This document shows positions 24,713 to 35,271 of a stretch of DNA of 64,000 nt, one piece after another; position 1 is the first letter of the stretch; every line of letters begins with the position of its first letter. Position numbers and translations under genes: made by a program. The notes under the pieces are model-generated. The model searched no databases and was not told the origin of the DNA. It saw only the letters and a list, made by a program, of their open reading frames with translations. The stretch lies in assembly GCA_030066085.1 (NCBI GenBank), contig JASJCI010000024.1, positions 115,481-179,480 of the forward strand. Direction: 5' to 3'. This stretch comes from Gammaproteobacteria bacterium (GTDB taxonomy: Bacteria; Pseudomonadota; Gammaproteobacteria; GCA-001735895).

Positions 24713-25840
24713 TCAGGTCGTCGCCTCGAGCCGGTTGAGGCGGCTGTAGAGGCCGTCGAGGTCGCTGTAGGCACCCTGCAGGTGACGCGTGCCGATCGCG
24801 GCGTAGGCGCGCCGAGCGTGCAGCACGCGCGTATTGTCGAACAGGATCAGCTGACCGGCTTCCAGCTTGAACTCGATCTGCAGCTCGACGCGCTCGAGGA
24901 TCTCGGCCCAGTGGCGGTAGGCCGGGTAAAAGCGAGCCAGTTCCGCGGGCGGCAGATGGATGGTGTCGATCGAGCGATTGTTGAAGCGTACCTTGATCAC
25001 GTTGCCGTGATCGTCGACCTCAATAAAGGGAACGCGCGCGCGCAGATCGGTGTCGGCATCGCGAAAGCGAAAGTTGATCCACTGCCGCGACAGGATTTCG
25101 AAATGCCCCGGGTTTTCCTCGCGCAGAAGATGCGTCGCCATGAACCCGTCCTGCAGTACCGATTCGCCGCCGTCGGTCGACGAGGCCAGGCAGTGCAGCA
25201 GCTGCAGGCCGGGAACCGGGTCGCGGTAGGGATTGTCCAGGTGGCAGCCGAGGCCGAGGTTGGTGTAGGCGAGGTTGTTGGCGTCGACCTTGGCGCGGAC
25301 CTCGAACAGCGGGCCGTAGTTGGTTTCACGGACGTAGCCGAAGTGCCGGATTACTCGCAGCACCTCGCCGGGTTCGCAGGGTACCGCGTCGAGCAGCACG
25401 AAGCCGAGGTCGCGCACCGCGCGCAGCGCTTCGCGTTGATGCGTTGCGTCGTCGCGGAAGGATGTATAGTCACAGCGGGGCAGGCCGTCGGCGAAACTGT
25501 CGCCGCGCCACAGCTGCTTGGCGCGCTCGCTGCGATCGTCGTGCTGGCTTTCCAGGTCGCGGCAGTTTTGCAGCAGCCAGGCGGCGCCGAACTCGGAGTG
25601 GTGGCCGTCGGGTTCGAAGTCGACCAGCAGGCGGCCATCGCGCAGCTCGGCCCGGGCAATGCGAATATCCGGCGGGATCTGGGTGATGTTGAGCAGCCGC
25701 TGGCCGTTGCCCGGGTCGCGACACTCGGCGCCTTGGCAGTGATCGCGCAGCCACATTGCCGGCAGCGGGGTCGACTTGCCGTCGTCCCATTCGATGATTA
25801 CGCCATCCGCATCCTGTTGCAGCGATACGATTCGGGACAT
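24713..25840 (-). CDS. 2-oxoglutarate/Fe(II) dioxygenase of the gamma-butyrobetaine hydroxylase family (TmpA/PhnY*-like)
   Basis: 375 residues. The N-terminal GBBH-type zinc domain shows W-L-R-D-H-C-x4-C (about residues 30-40). The jelly-roll core has the iron facial triad H-L-D in G-C-H-L-D-N-P-Y-R-D-P, with the distal His in F-D-N-T-R-V-L-H-A-R-R. By sequence it would be called gamma-butyrobetaine hydroxylase. It sits 1 nt after an HD-domain diiron oxygenase. In the characterised TmpA-TmpB pair such an enzyme hydroxylates C1 of 2-(trimethylammonio)ethylphosphonate for TmpB to cleave, and PhnY*-PhnZ does the same for 2-aminoethylphosphonate. The phosphonate role is inferred from context. Confidence 0.85.
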   Translation of the reverse strand: MSRIVSLQQDADGVIIEWDDGKSTPLPAMWLRDHCQGAECRDPGNGQRLLNITQIPPDIRIARAELRDGRLLVDFEPDGHHSEFGAAWLLQNCRDLESQHDDRSERAKQLWRGDSFADGLPRCDYTSFRDDATHQREALRAVRDLGFVLLDAVPCEPGEVLRVIRHFGYVRETNYGPLFEVRAKVDANNLAYTNLGLGCHLDNPYRDPVPGLQLLHCLASSTDGGESVLQDGFMATHLLREENPGHFEILSRQWINFRFRDADTDLRARVPFIEVDDHGNVIKVRFNNRSIDTIHLPPAELARFYPAYRHWAEILERVELQIEFKLEAGQLILFDNTRVLHARRAYAAIGTRHLQGAYSDLDGLYSRLNRLEATT

Positions 25841-25841
25841 G

Positions 25842-26411
25842 TCAGTTCCGCAGCAACGCCTGCATGGCGTCGCGATAGTCGCTGACCGGGCGTATCGTCA
25901 GCCCCTTAACCTTGCCGTCGTCGTCGTAACGTCGCAGGCGCACCGCGTCCTGGTGCCACGGATTCGCTTCGAATTCGGCGACCTCGGCCGTGCTCATCGG
26001 ACCGCCCTGAACTTCCAGCGACTGCACCGACGCGGATGAAAGGTGGTCGAAATACTCACCGTCGACCGCGCAAAGGTAGCGCTTGGCGGCAACGTGCTGG
26101 CGGATGGGTTCGGTAACGGATGACGGGAAAAAAGGCTCGAGAAAACGTGCTCCCATCTCTTCATGCAGGTTGTCGATGCCCCGTTCCAGCGATTCGATCG
26201 GATGCCCGCCGATAAAGTGACCGATGTCGTGCAACAGGGCGGATATAACCAGGCTTTGCGGGGCGTCGTCGGCGGTTGCACAGGCGGCACTTTGTTCCAT
26301 GTGTTGCGCCATCGATACCGCTTCGCCCATGTATTCGCGCGCGCCCTGCTCGGCAAACAGATCGAGGATGAAATCGAGAATGTTTTCGCGGGTCAGGCGG
26401 TCGGGATTCAT
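25842..26411 (-). CDS. HD-domain mixed-valent diiron oxygenase (TmpB/PhnZ-like)
   Basis: 189 residues. The metal ligands of PhnZ align: Tyr27 and Glu30 in E-Y-M-G-E, His37, His61-Asp62 in L-L-H-D-I-G-H, His83, His106 and, after it, Lys110. A late Asp is in W-H-Q-D-A-V-R-L. PhnZ and TmpB use O2 to split the C-P bond of a 1-hydroxy-phosphonate, releasing phosphate and an amino acid or betaine. The Y-x-x-E-x6-H spacing is identical to PhnZ. It is followed after 1 nt by the dioxygenase that would supply its substrate. The substrate (aminoethyl- or trimethylammonioethyl-phosphonate) cannot be fixed from sequence alone. Confidence 0.83.
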   Translation of the reverse strand: MNPDRLTRENILDFILDLFAEQGAREYMGEAVSMAQHMEQSAACATADDAPQSLVISALLHDIGHFIGGHPIESLERGIDNLHEEMGARFLEPFFPSSVTEPIRQHVAAKRYLCAVDGEYFDHLSSASVQSLEVQGGPMSTAEVAEFEANPWHQDAVRLRRYDDDGKVKGLTIRPVSDYRDAMQALLRN

Positions 26412-26563
26412 GCCGGATTCCAGGCTGCCGATACTGGCGCAATTCTGCAGCAGAAGCGAGGACGAGTAAATCGGAATCGTCCGTACCTGTACGGTCTTGC
26501 CGGATGAGAGCCGATAGCTTCGTGGGGCAAGAACTCGAAATCGATTTGCGGACGGTCGGTCAT
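26408..26563 (-). CDS. Possible 51-codon reading frame, perhaps frameshifted, coupled to the HD oxygenase
   Basis: An ATG at 26563 opens a frame (M-T-D-R-P-Q-I-D-F-E-F-L-P-H-E) whose TGA overlaps the HD oxygenase ATG by 4 nt. After about codon 16 it turns Arg-rich with rare AGA, AGG and CGA codons. From there the HD gene's own frame, read upstream of its ATG, looks coding (L-S-S-G-K-T-V-Q-V-R-T-I-P-I-Y). Either this is a real short leader peptide or a small gene broken by a one-base change near 26500-26520. No homologue recognised. Confidence 0.3.
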   Translation of the reverse strand: MTDRPQIDFEFLPHEAIGSHPARPYRYGRFRFTRPRFCCRIAPVSAAWNPA

Positions 26564-26596
26564 GACTAACGCGCCAGTCTCATCGGAACGGGCGAC

Positions 26597-27361
26597 TCAG
26601 GCTTCGAGCGCGCGCCGCAGGCGCAGGTGGCGCAGAAAAGCATAGCAGGCCAGTCCAGCGACGAGATGCTTGAGCGCATGACCGCCGATCCAGCCGGTCA
26701 GCGCAAAAGTCTCGTGGTCGAGGATCTCCAGCAGCTTGGCCAGCAGGTAAAAGGCGAGCATCATCCACAGGTCGCGATTGCGCGTGTAGCGCGACGGGAA
26801 CAGCAGCAGGATCAGCGGCGCCAGCGCCAGCGGCAGAAACTGCACCAGCGCGTAGGCGCGCAGGTCACCCCGCCCGGCGAGTTCGCTGTAGTGCCAGTAG
26901 ACGATGGTGGCGGGACCGATGATCATCAGCAGCGGGAACAGCCGCGTGGCGACCCGCACGGAAACCCGCTCGGCCAGCAGAATGCAGAAAAACGACATGA
27001 AGCCGAGCGTCATTGCGCCGCGGTCCCAGGCCAGCGACGCGTTGTCCGGCGCGAGGTGATACCAGCTCGACCCGGCGGCGGTCAGGATCAGCGCGGCGAA
27101 AAAGCTGCCGTACGCCGCTGTCATCGCGGGCAGGGTGCACAGCGATCCGTTGCGGGCCAGGCGCAGCAGTCCCTCGACGCCAACCCACAGCAGCAGCAGG
27201 TTGGACAGGATGTTGAGCGCATTGGGAATGCCCAGCATCGTGTGCACGTCGGCAAAGGCGTGGTAAGCGGGATCCTGCGGGATCGGCGGTACGAACAGCA
27301 TCGCAACGAGCGCGATTGCCGCGAGCAACAGTAGCAGTCCTTGTCGGGCTACAGGTGACAT
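26597..27361 (-). CDS. CREST-superfamily membrane hydrolase (ceramidase-like)
   Basis: About 254 residues with seven or so membrane helices. CREST features are seen: G-I-P-N-A-L-N-I-L-S-N near the second helix, S-S-W-Y-H-L-A-P-D-N with W-D-R-G-A-M, and H-A-L-K-H-L-V-A-G near the end. These provide the Ser, three His and Asp that bind zinc in alkaline ceramidases. It is probably a hydrolase of a lipid amide or a related membrane substrate. Start is ATG 27361 or GTG 27367; neither has a clear ribosome site. It is on the strand of the TmpB-like operon, more than 180 bp upstream of it. Confidence 0.75.
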   Translation of the reverse strand: MSPVARQGLLLLLAAIALVAMLFVPPIPQDPAYHAFADVHTMLGIPNALNILSNLLLLWVGVEGLLRLARNGSLCTLPAMTAAYGSFFAALILTAAGSSWYHLAPDNASLAWDRGAMTLGFMSFFCILLAERVSVRVATRLFPLLMIIGPATIVYWHYSELAGRGDLRAYALVQFLPLALAPLILLLFPSRYTRNRDLWMMLAFYLLAKLLEILDHETFALTGWIGGHALKHLVAGLACYAFLRHLRLRRALEA

Positions 27362-27404
27362 CGGCACACGTTACCACGCCCGTGAAGGCGGCGGCAGCCT
27401 TTCG

Positions 27405-29297
<1,893 letters not shown>

Positions 29298-31724
29298 CTA
29301 GTCCGCGGTTGCGGCGGTTTTCTTGGCAGCTGCCTTCTTCTTGGCCGCCTTTTTCTTCGCGGCCTTCTTGCTGGCGGCTTTCCTGGTGGCGGTTTTTTTC
29401 TTGGCCGCCGCTTTCTTGCGACGTGACTTGGGCAGCGGCGCCTTTTCGATCATTTCCTGGCAGGTTGCCAGGTCCAGCGTGGCCGGATCCTCGACATCCT
29501 TCGGGATGCGCGCGTTCTTCACGCCGTCGGTAACGTAGGGTCCGTAGCGCCCGCGCAGGATCTTGATGTCGGTGCCTTCGAACAGCTTGATTTCCCGGTT
29601 GGCGTCGAATTCCTTCTTTTCGGCCACCAGTTCGAGCGCGCGCTCGAGGGTAATCGTGTAGGGGTCGTCGCCCTCCTTGACCTTGAGCGACACGTACTTG
29701 CTGTCGTACTTGACGTAGGGACCGAAGCGGCCGATGTTGGTGGAGATCTGCTCACCCTCCGGCGAGACGCCGAGTTCGCGCGGCAGCTTGAACAGTTCGA
29801 GCGCTTCCTCGAGCGTGATCTTGTCCATTTTCTGGCCCGGGCGCAGGCCGGCGAAACGGGGTTTTTCCTCGTCCTCGCGGGTGCCGATCTGGACGAAGGG
29901 TCCGTAGCGACCCATGCGAACGGATATCGGTTTGCCGGTTTTTTCGTCCGTGCCGAGCTGGCGCGACTGGATTGCCTCGTCACGGCTGACGTTTTCCATC
30001 TTGTCGTCGACGCGGGTCTTGAACGCGGTCCAGAAGTCTTCCATCAGGGGCAGCCAGTCAGTTTCCCCGCGCGAGATTTCATCGAGCGAATCCTCCAGCT
30101 GGGCGGTAAAGTCGTAGTCGACATACTGCGGAAAATGCTGGGTCAGGAAGCGTGCCACGACGCGGCCGACGTCGGTCGGATGGAAACGCTTGCTCTCGAG
30201 TTCGACATACTCGCGATCGAGCAGCGTGGTAATGATCGAGGCGTAGGTCGAGGGTCGGCCGATGCCGTGTTCTTCCAGCGCCTTGACCAGCGAGGCTTCG
30301 CTGTAGCGTGGCGGTGGCTCGGTAAAATGCTGTTCCAGCCGAATCTCGTTGAGATCGACGATGTCGCCTTGCTGCATCGGCGGCAGGATTTTTTCCTTGC
30401 CGTCGTCCTTGGGCGGGTCGTCCTTGTCCTCGATGTAAACCCGCATGAAGCCGGGATCGCGGATGGTCGAACCGCTCGCGCGAAACTGGTGTTCGTCACC
30501 CGCGGCAAGGTCGATCGACACGGTGTCGAGGGTCGCGTGAATCATTTGGCAGGCCATGGTGCGTTTCCAGATCAGGCTGTAGAGACGAAACTCGTCGTCA
30601 CCGAGATGCTGCTTGATCTTGAAGGGTTCGTTGCGCACGCTGGTCGGTCGAATGGCCTCGTGCGCTTCCTGCGCGTTTTTCGACTTGGTCTTGTAGACCC
30701 GCGGCGATTCCGGCAGGTTTTCCTCGCCGAACTTGTCGGCGATGAATTCGCGGATCTCGTTGAGCGCTTCGTCGCCGAGCGTGACCGAATCGGTACGCAT
30801 GTAGCTGATCAGGCCGACCTGGCCGGCGCCGATATCGATACCCTCGTACAGTCGTTGCGCAACCCGCATCGTGCGCTGGGCGCCGAAGCCGAGCTTGCGC
30901 GCCGCTTCCTGCTGCAGCGTCGAGGTCGTAAACGGCGGCGCCGGGTTACGCTTGCGCTGCTTCTTTTCGACGTTGGCGACCCGCAGCTTGCCCTGCGCTG
31001 CGTCGCTCAGCGCGCGGTGGGCGGCGTTGGCCTGGTCCGCATTGGTGATCGTGAACTGCTTGACCTTTTCATTGTGCAACTGGGTCAGGCGCGCGCTGAA
31101 AGGCTGTCCCTCGAACCGGTTGTCGGCCTCGATGCTCCAGTATTCCTGCGGGTTGAAGGCCTCGATCTCGAGTTCACGCTCGACGATCATGCGCAGCGCC
31201 GGGCTCTGCACCCGGCCGGCGGACAGGCCGCGACGGATCTTGCGCCACAACAGTGGCGACAGGTTGAAGCCGACGAGGTAGTCGAGCGCGCGCCGGGCCT
31301 GCTGGGCGTTGACCAGGTCCATGGTGATTTCGCGCGGGTGCGAAATCGCTTCGGAAACGGCCTGGCGGGTGATCTCGTAGAACACGACCCGGTACGCGTG
31401 CTTGTCGCGCATCAGCTTCTCGTCTTCGCACAGCAGCTCGTAGAGATGCCAGGAAATGGCTTCACCCTCGCGGTCGGGGTCCGTCGCAAGGTAGATCGCG
31501 TCGGCCTTGCGCAGTTCCTTCTTGATCGCGTTGACGTGTTTTTCGTTGCGCTCGACCGGCGTGTAATTCATCTTGAAACGGTTGTCGGTCTCGACCGCGC
31601 CTTCCTTCGGGATCAGGTCGCGAACGTGGCCGTAGGAAGCGAGCACCTTGTAGTCCTTGCCGAGGTACTTCTCTATGGTTCTCGCTTTCGCCGGGGATTC
31701 TACAATGACGAGATTACTGGCCAT
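29298..31724 (-). CDS. topA: DNA topoisomerase I with lysine-rich tail
   Basis: An 808-residue type IA topoisomerase that relaxes negative supercoils. The Toprim N-terminus reads I-V-E-S-P-A-K-A-R-T-I; D-x-D-x-E-G-E appears as D-P-D-R-E-G-E-A; the active-site Tyr is in L-I-S-Y-M-R-T-D-S. The C-terminal part has topoisomerase C-terminal repeats (M-G-R-Y-G-P-F-V-Q, I-G-R-F-G-P-Y-V-K, R-G-R-Y-G-P-Y-V-T) in place of the Cys4 zinc fingers of E. coli TopA. It finishes in a tail of about 40 residues made almost only of Lys and Ala, like histone H1. Start is the ATG at 31724. Confidence 0.97.
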   Translation of the reverse strand: MASNLVIVESPAKARTIEKYLGKDYKVLASYGHVRDLIPKEGAVETDNRFKMNYTPVERNEKHVNAIKKELRKADAIYLATDPDREGEAISWHLYELLCEDEKLMRDKHAYRVVFYEITRQAVSEAISHPREITMDLVNAQQARRALDYLVGFNLSPLLWRKIRRGLSAGRVQSPALRMIVERELEIEAFNPQEYWSIEADNRFEGQPFSARLTQLHNEKVKQFTITNADQANAAHRALSDAAQGKLRVANVEKKQRKRNPAPPFTTSTLQQEAARKLGFGAQRTMRVAQRLYEGIDIGAGQVGLISYMRTDSVTLGDEALNEIREFIADKFGEENLPESPRVYKTKSKNAQEAHEAIRPTSVRNEPFKIKQHLGDDEFRLYSLIWKRTMACQMIHATLDTVSIDLAAGDEHQFRASGSTIRDPGFMRVYIEDKDDPPKDDGKEKILPPMQQGDIVDLNEIRLEQHFTEPPPRYSEASLVKALEEHGIGRPSTYASIITTLLDREYVELESKRFHPTDVGRVVARFLTQHFPQYVDYDFTAQLEDSLDEISRGETDWLPLMEDFWTAFKTRVDDKMENVSRDEAIQSRQLGTDEKTGKPISVRMGRYGPFVQIGTREDEEKPRFAGLRPGQKMDKITLEEALELFKLPRELGVSPEGEQISTNIGRFGPYVKYDSKYVSLKVKEGDDPYTITLERALELVAEKKEFDANREIKLFEGTDIKILRGRYGPYVTDGVKNARIPKDVEDPATLDLATCQEMIEKAPLPKSRRKKAAAKKKTATRKAASKKAAKKKAAKKKAAAKKTAATAD

Positions 31725-31759
31725 TCAGTGCTGTTGGTACTGCGGAGGACCGGGGGCGG

Positions 31760-32248
31760 TCAGTGAAATACGGCAGGTTGGTCGGCGAAAACGATATCCT
31801 CATAATGCATGAGCGCGTTTTCGTCCTGTTCCTCGGCGCTGTTGAACAGCACCATCATGACGATCCACTTGAGCTCGTCGATATCAACCTCGGTAGCGGC
31901 TTCCAGCGCCATCACCCGGCTGATGACCATTTCGCGCAGTCTCGGCGTGAGCACTCCGGCATGTTCGAGGAACATCAGGAATCCCTGTGCACTGTACGCC
32001 AGGCGGGCGCTTTCCTCGGCCGCGAGCACACGGATCGCGTTGGTGGACTGGTCGTTGCCGGAGTCGTCCTCGGCCTGCGCCAGGCCGTCGAGCCAGTCGA
32101 AGGCCTTGTCGATTTCGAGCGACTCGAAACCGGCCGCGCGCAGGTCAGCCTCGATGCCCTCCCGGTCTTCCGGCAGGTTCTCGTCCTGGTCTGCATAGCT
32201 CGAAAAAATGTACATCAGAACGTCGATCACGCCTTCTTTCATGAACAC
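31760..32248 (-). CDS. smg: Smg family protein (DUF494)
   Basis: A 162-residue protein of the conserved smg family found between dprA and topA in gammaproteobacteria. It is acidic; the start M-K-E-G-V-I-D-V-L-M-Y-I-F and the middle L-T-P-R-L-R-E-M-V-I-S-R-V-M are typical. Biochemical function is not established. It starts 5 nt after dprA ends. Confidence 0.93.
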   Translation of the reverse strand: MFMKEGVIDVLMYIFSSYADQDENLPEDREGIEADLRAAGFESLEIDKAFDWLDGLAQAEDDSGNDQSTNAIRVLAAEESARLAYSAQGFLMFLEHAGVLTPRLREMVISRVMALEAATEVDIDELKWIVMMVLFNSAEEQDENALMHYEDIVFADQPAVFH

Positions 32249-32253
32249 CTCGG

Positions 32254-33354
32254 TTAGATCCTGACGTAGCAGCCGCCAGGTGCCGATCGGATTAAATCGT
32301 TAAGCTCCAGTATCGGTAGCATGGATGAAAGCTGTTCGATGGTCAAGCCGCTGCGCTGGATGATCAGGTCGCAGTCGACGGGGTCGAAACCGATCGCATC
32401 CAGCAGCCTGGACTGGCACGGATCGAGTGTCGGCGCTTTCTCCGCCCCCTGTTTCGCGGCGGCCGCGGCGGTAAATCCGAGCAGCGGACCCAGTTCGTCC
32501 AGCAGATCGAGCGGATCCTGCGCGAGCCGCGCGCCATCGCGGATCAGGCGATGGCAGCCACGCGCCAGCGGATTGTGTATCGAGCCCGGCAGGGCAAAAA
32601 CCTCGCGTCCCTGCTCGGCCGCGAGGCGGGCGGTAATCAGCGAACCGCTGCGTTCGGCAGCTTCCACTACCAGGGTCGCCAGCGCGAGTCCACTGATAAT
32701 GCGATTCCGACGTGGGAAATGATGGCGCGCTGGCCTCGATTCGAGCGGAAACTCGGAGATCAGCAGACCGCGATCCGCGATGCGCCCGGCAAGGCCGGCG
32801 TTGCTTGCGGGATAAACCCGCTCGATGCCGCCCCCCAGTACCGCGACGGTTGCGCCCCCCGCCTCGAGGGTTCCGCGATGCGCGTGACTGTCGATGCCGA
32901 GCGCGAGCCCGCTGGTGATGACGACACCAGCCCCGGCAAGCGCGCCGGCAAATTCCCGTGCGTTGGTCGCACCGCCCGGGGTGCAGTAGCGAGCGCCGAC
33001 AATCGCGATCTGGGGACTGTTCGCCAGCCTGGCCTGGCCGCGCAGGTAAAGCAGGATGGGCGGGTCGTCGATCTCGCGCAACAGGGGCGGGTAATCGGCA
33101 TCGCAACAGCTCATCAGGCGATTATGCTCACGCTCTGCCCAGGCCAGGTCGGCGCCGACCGCGTGCGCATGAGATGCGCGCAGGCGCGCGCATTCGGCGG
33201 GCTGGATACCCCGGGCAAGCAGTTCCCGGTCGCTGGCGTGACGCAGGCGAGCGGGATCGAATTCGAATGCTGCGAGCAGGTGGTAGAGCGAACGCTTGCG
33301 CGTCAGGCTGGCGTGATACAGGTGCAGCAGGTCGGCAGGCACTTCCATGGCCAT
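32254..33354 (-). CDS. dprA: DNA processing protein DprA
   Basis: 366 residues. It binds incoming single-stranded DNA and loads RecA in natural transformation. The Rossmann-like core shows A-I-V-G-A-R, S-G-L-A-L-G-I-D-S-H-A-H and later R-N-R-I-I-S-G-L-A and G-S-L-I-T-A-R. A C-terminal winged helix of the DprA type follows. The ATG at 33354 has GGAGGAG 3 nt upstream and is preferred over longer frames. It is in the usual lysM-dprA-smg-topA order. Confidence 0.95.
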   Translation of the reverse strand: MAMEVPADLLHLYHASLTRKRSLYHLLAAFEFDPARLRHASDRELLARGIQPAECARLRASHAHAVGADLAWAEREHNRLMSCCDADYPPLLREIDDPPILLYLRGQARLANSPQIAIVGARYCTPGGATNAREFAGALAGAGVVITSGLALGIDSHAHRGTLEAGGATVAVLGGGIERVYPASNAGLAGRIADRGLLISEFPLESRPARHHFPRRNRIISGLALATLVVEAAERSGSLITARLAAEQGREVFALPGSIHNPLARGCHRLIRDGARLAQDPLDLLDELGPLLGFTAAAAAKQGAEKAPTLDPCQSRLLDAIGFDPVDCDLIIQRSGLTIEQLSSMLPILELNDLIRSAPGGCYVRI

Positions 33355-33383
33355 GACTCCTCCAGTTCCGTTGGTGGATGGCC

Positions 33384-33414
33384 AAAAGCATACCACCGGG
33401 CGGGGCCCGGTGGT
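33384..33414 (-). terminator. Strong hairpin between the LysM gene and dprA
   Basis: Perfect 10-bp stem ACCACCGGGC / GCCCGGTGGT with a 3-nt loop. On the minus strand it is followed by ATGCTTTT. It probably terminates or attenuates transcription from the LysM gene into dprA. Confidence 0.55.
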
Positions 33415-33444
33415 AGCGGAGTCAATTGGTCGACTGGACCGTGA

Positions 33445-34617
33445 TCAGGGTGTTTTGACGTAGTCGTCGCGACTGATCGGCACATTGGCCTCCATGATCA
33501 GCGCATAGGACATTTTTTCGAACGAACGGATGACCATCGCCATGCCGATCTCCTCGTCGGGCAGCTTGACCCGGAACCGCGGGTCTTCTTCCATCTTGTC
33601 GGGGATGACGCTGCCACGACGTCGAATCTCCAGCAGGTTGCCGGTTTCGAGGCCGTCACGCTGACCGAGGTTGATCGCGATCGTCTGGAACAGTCCGGTC
33701 TGCGATATGGCGTCCAGCAGGGAAACGATGTCCCCCTCCATGTCGGTGGACGGCGGGCGCGGGAAAAAATCCCGTTCGAACTGGGTATTGTCCATCGGCA
33801 TGACACGATCGTCGCGCAGGATTTCGCGCTCCGAGTTGGTCACGCGCACCGAGGCCGGGTCACCGCGCAGCAGCAGCTTGGACTCGCCGACGTACAGCGC
33901 CTGGTAGCCGAGCAGCTCGTCGGTGTTAGGGTCGAACAGGGGACGGTCGGGGCGGTAAATCTGGTAGCGACCGTCGCCGATGTCGGTGTCGAGCTTGCGT
34001 ACGTAGAGCTTGTCGTTGATGGCGTTGGCAAGGTGATCGTCCAGCGACGCCAGCACGTAAGCCGAATTGTTGAGCGTCTCCTCGTCGATCACCATCGGAC
34101 GCTCTAACAGGTGGCGGATCGCGTCGATCGGTACTGACGGGATGCTGGCATCGATCGACTGCGTGCGCACGCGCGGTGACACCTTGACAACCTGCAAGCC
34201 GCCGGCGAGGACCGAACCGTCTTCGCCACGGGTCAGCAACTGCACGCGACGTTCGCCACCGACGTAGATAATCGCCAGTGTGTCGCCAGGATATATAAGA
34301 TGCGGGTTTTCGACCTGGGGGTTCTTGAACCAGATTTCGGGCCAGTACCAGGGATCGCGCAGAAATACCGACGAGATATCCCACAGCGTGTCACCCTCTT
34401 GTACAATGTAGGTTTCCGGGTACTCCGGCTCGTAAACGATGGTTTCAGCGGGCTCGGGTTCCGGAATCTGCGCCTCGACGGTGATGACCTCGGGCGCCTG
34501 TTCCTCTTCGTAGACCACGGCATAGGGGGGTGGCGGCTCGGCACAGGCAGCGAGCAGCAACAAACCGGATAACAGAATCAGTCCTTTTGGCAACTGTCGA
34601 TAGGTCTTGTTAGGCAT
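33445..34617 (-). CDS. LysM-domain lipoprotein
   Basis: A 390-residue exported lipoprotein. The signal peptide ends in a lipobox L-L-A-A-C. A Pro/Glu-rich linker is followed by a LysM domain (Y-I-V-Q-E-G-D-T-L-W-D-I-S through L-I-Y-P-G-D-T-L) near residues 70-115, which binds peptidoglycan. The rest is the conserved region found in LysM proteins upstream of dprA; its role is probably in envelope maintenance. AGGGG precedes the ATG, and a promoter lies at 34651-34678. It is divergent from def. Confidence 0.9.
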   Translation of the reverse strand: MPNKTYRQLPKGLILLSGLLLLAACAEPPPPYAVVYEEEQAPEVITVEAQIPEPEPAETIVYEPEYPETYIVQEGDTLWDISSVFLRDPWYWPEIWFKNPQVENPHLIYPGDTLAIIYVGGERRVQLLTRGEDGSVLAGGLQVVKVSPRVRTQSIDASIPSVPIDAIRHLLERPMVIDEETLNNSAYVLASLDDHLANAINDKLYVRKLDTDIGDGRYQIYRPDRPLFDPNTDELLGYQALYVGESKLLLRGDPASVRVTNSEREILRDDRVMPMDNTQFERDFFPRPPSTDMEGDIVSLLDAISQTGLFQTIAINLGQRDGLETGNLLEIRRRGSVIPDKMEEDPRFRVKLPDEEIGMAMVIRSFEKMSYALIMEANVPISRDDYVKTP

Positions 34618-34650
34618 AAAAACCCCTGACTAGGCGGTATTGTTTTCTGG

Positions 34651-34678
34651 ATTGTAGACTAAATATAGGTGACTACAA
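34651..34678 (-). promoter_or_regulatory. Promoter of the LysM gene
   Basis: Read on the minus strand: -35 TTGTAG (34678-34673), a 16-bp spacer, -10 TACAAT (34656-34651). Confidence 0.6.
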
Positions 34679-34701
34679 GCTCGGCAGCCAAAAGATACTA
34701 G

Positions 34702-34707
34702 TATAAT
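34702..34707 (+). promoter_or_regulatory. -10 element for def
   Basis: Consensus TATAAT 47 bp before the def ATG, in AT-rich DNA. No convincing -35 is visible. Confidence 0.45.
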
Positions 34708-34754
34708 CATTAACTTGGGACAACTAGTTGCAAAGTTCCTAGAAGTTTTTAACC

Positions 34755-35258
34755 ATGGCCTTATTAAATATTTTGCATTTTCCTGATCCGCGCCTTCGAA
34801 CGGTGGCAAAACCGGTCGAAAAATTCGACGATTCGCTGCGCCAGCTGGTCAGTGACATGTTCGAAACCATGTACGAGGCGCCCGGGATCGGCCTCGCTGC
34901 AACCCAGGTCGATCGCCACATCCGGCTGCTGGTCATGGATGTCTCTGAAGATCGTGATCGACCGCGCTGCCTGATCAACCCGGAGATCATCGACGCGGAT
35001 GGCGACGAGGAAATGGACGAGGGCTGCCTGTCGGTGCCCGGCTTCTACGAAAAGGTACGGCGCGCGGAGAATATTCGGGTACGCGCTCACGATGAATTCG
35101 GCGAGCAGCACGAATTCGACGCCAGCGGTCTCGAGGCAGTCTGTATCCAGCATGAAATGGACCACCTCGAGGGCAAGCTGTTCGTCGATTACCTGTCCAA
35201 CCTGAAACGCAATCGCATTCGCAGCAAACTGGTCAAGCAACAGAAGAAAGCCGGCTGA
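34755..35258 (+). CDS. def: Peptide deformylase
   Basis: A 167-residue metalloenzyme that removes the N-formyl group from new proteins. All three motifs are present: [15 protein letters not shown] (metal Cys) and Q-H-E-M-D-H-L-E-G (metal His pair and catalytic Glu). It is the first gene of def-fmt-rsmB. Confidence 0.98.
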   Translation: MALLNILHFPDPRLRTVAKPVEKFDDSLRQLVSDMFETMYEAPGIGLAATQVDRHIRLLVMDVSEDRDRPRCLINPEIIDADGDEEMDEGCLSVPGFYEKVRRAENIRVRAHDEFGEQHEFDASGLEAVCIQHEMDHLEGKLFVDYLSNLKRNRIRSKLVKQQKKAG

Positions 35259-35271
35259 CCGGCTAACACCC

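Noticed and set aside
30135..31766. 543-codon plus-strand frame opposite topA
   Set aside because: Shadow of topA; no motifs.
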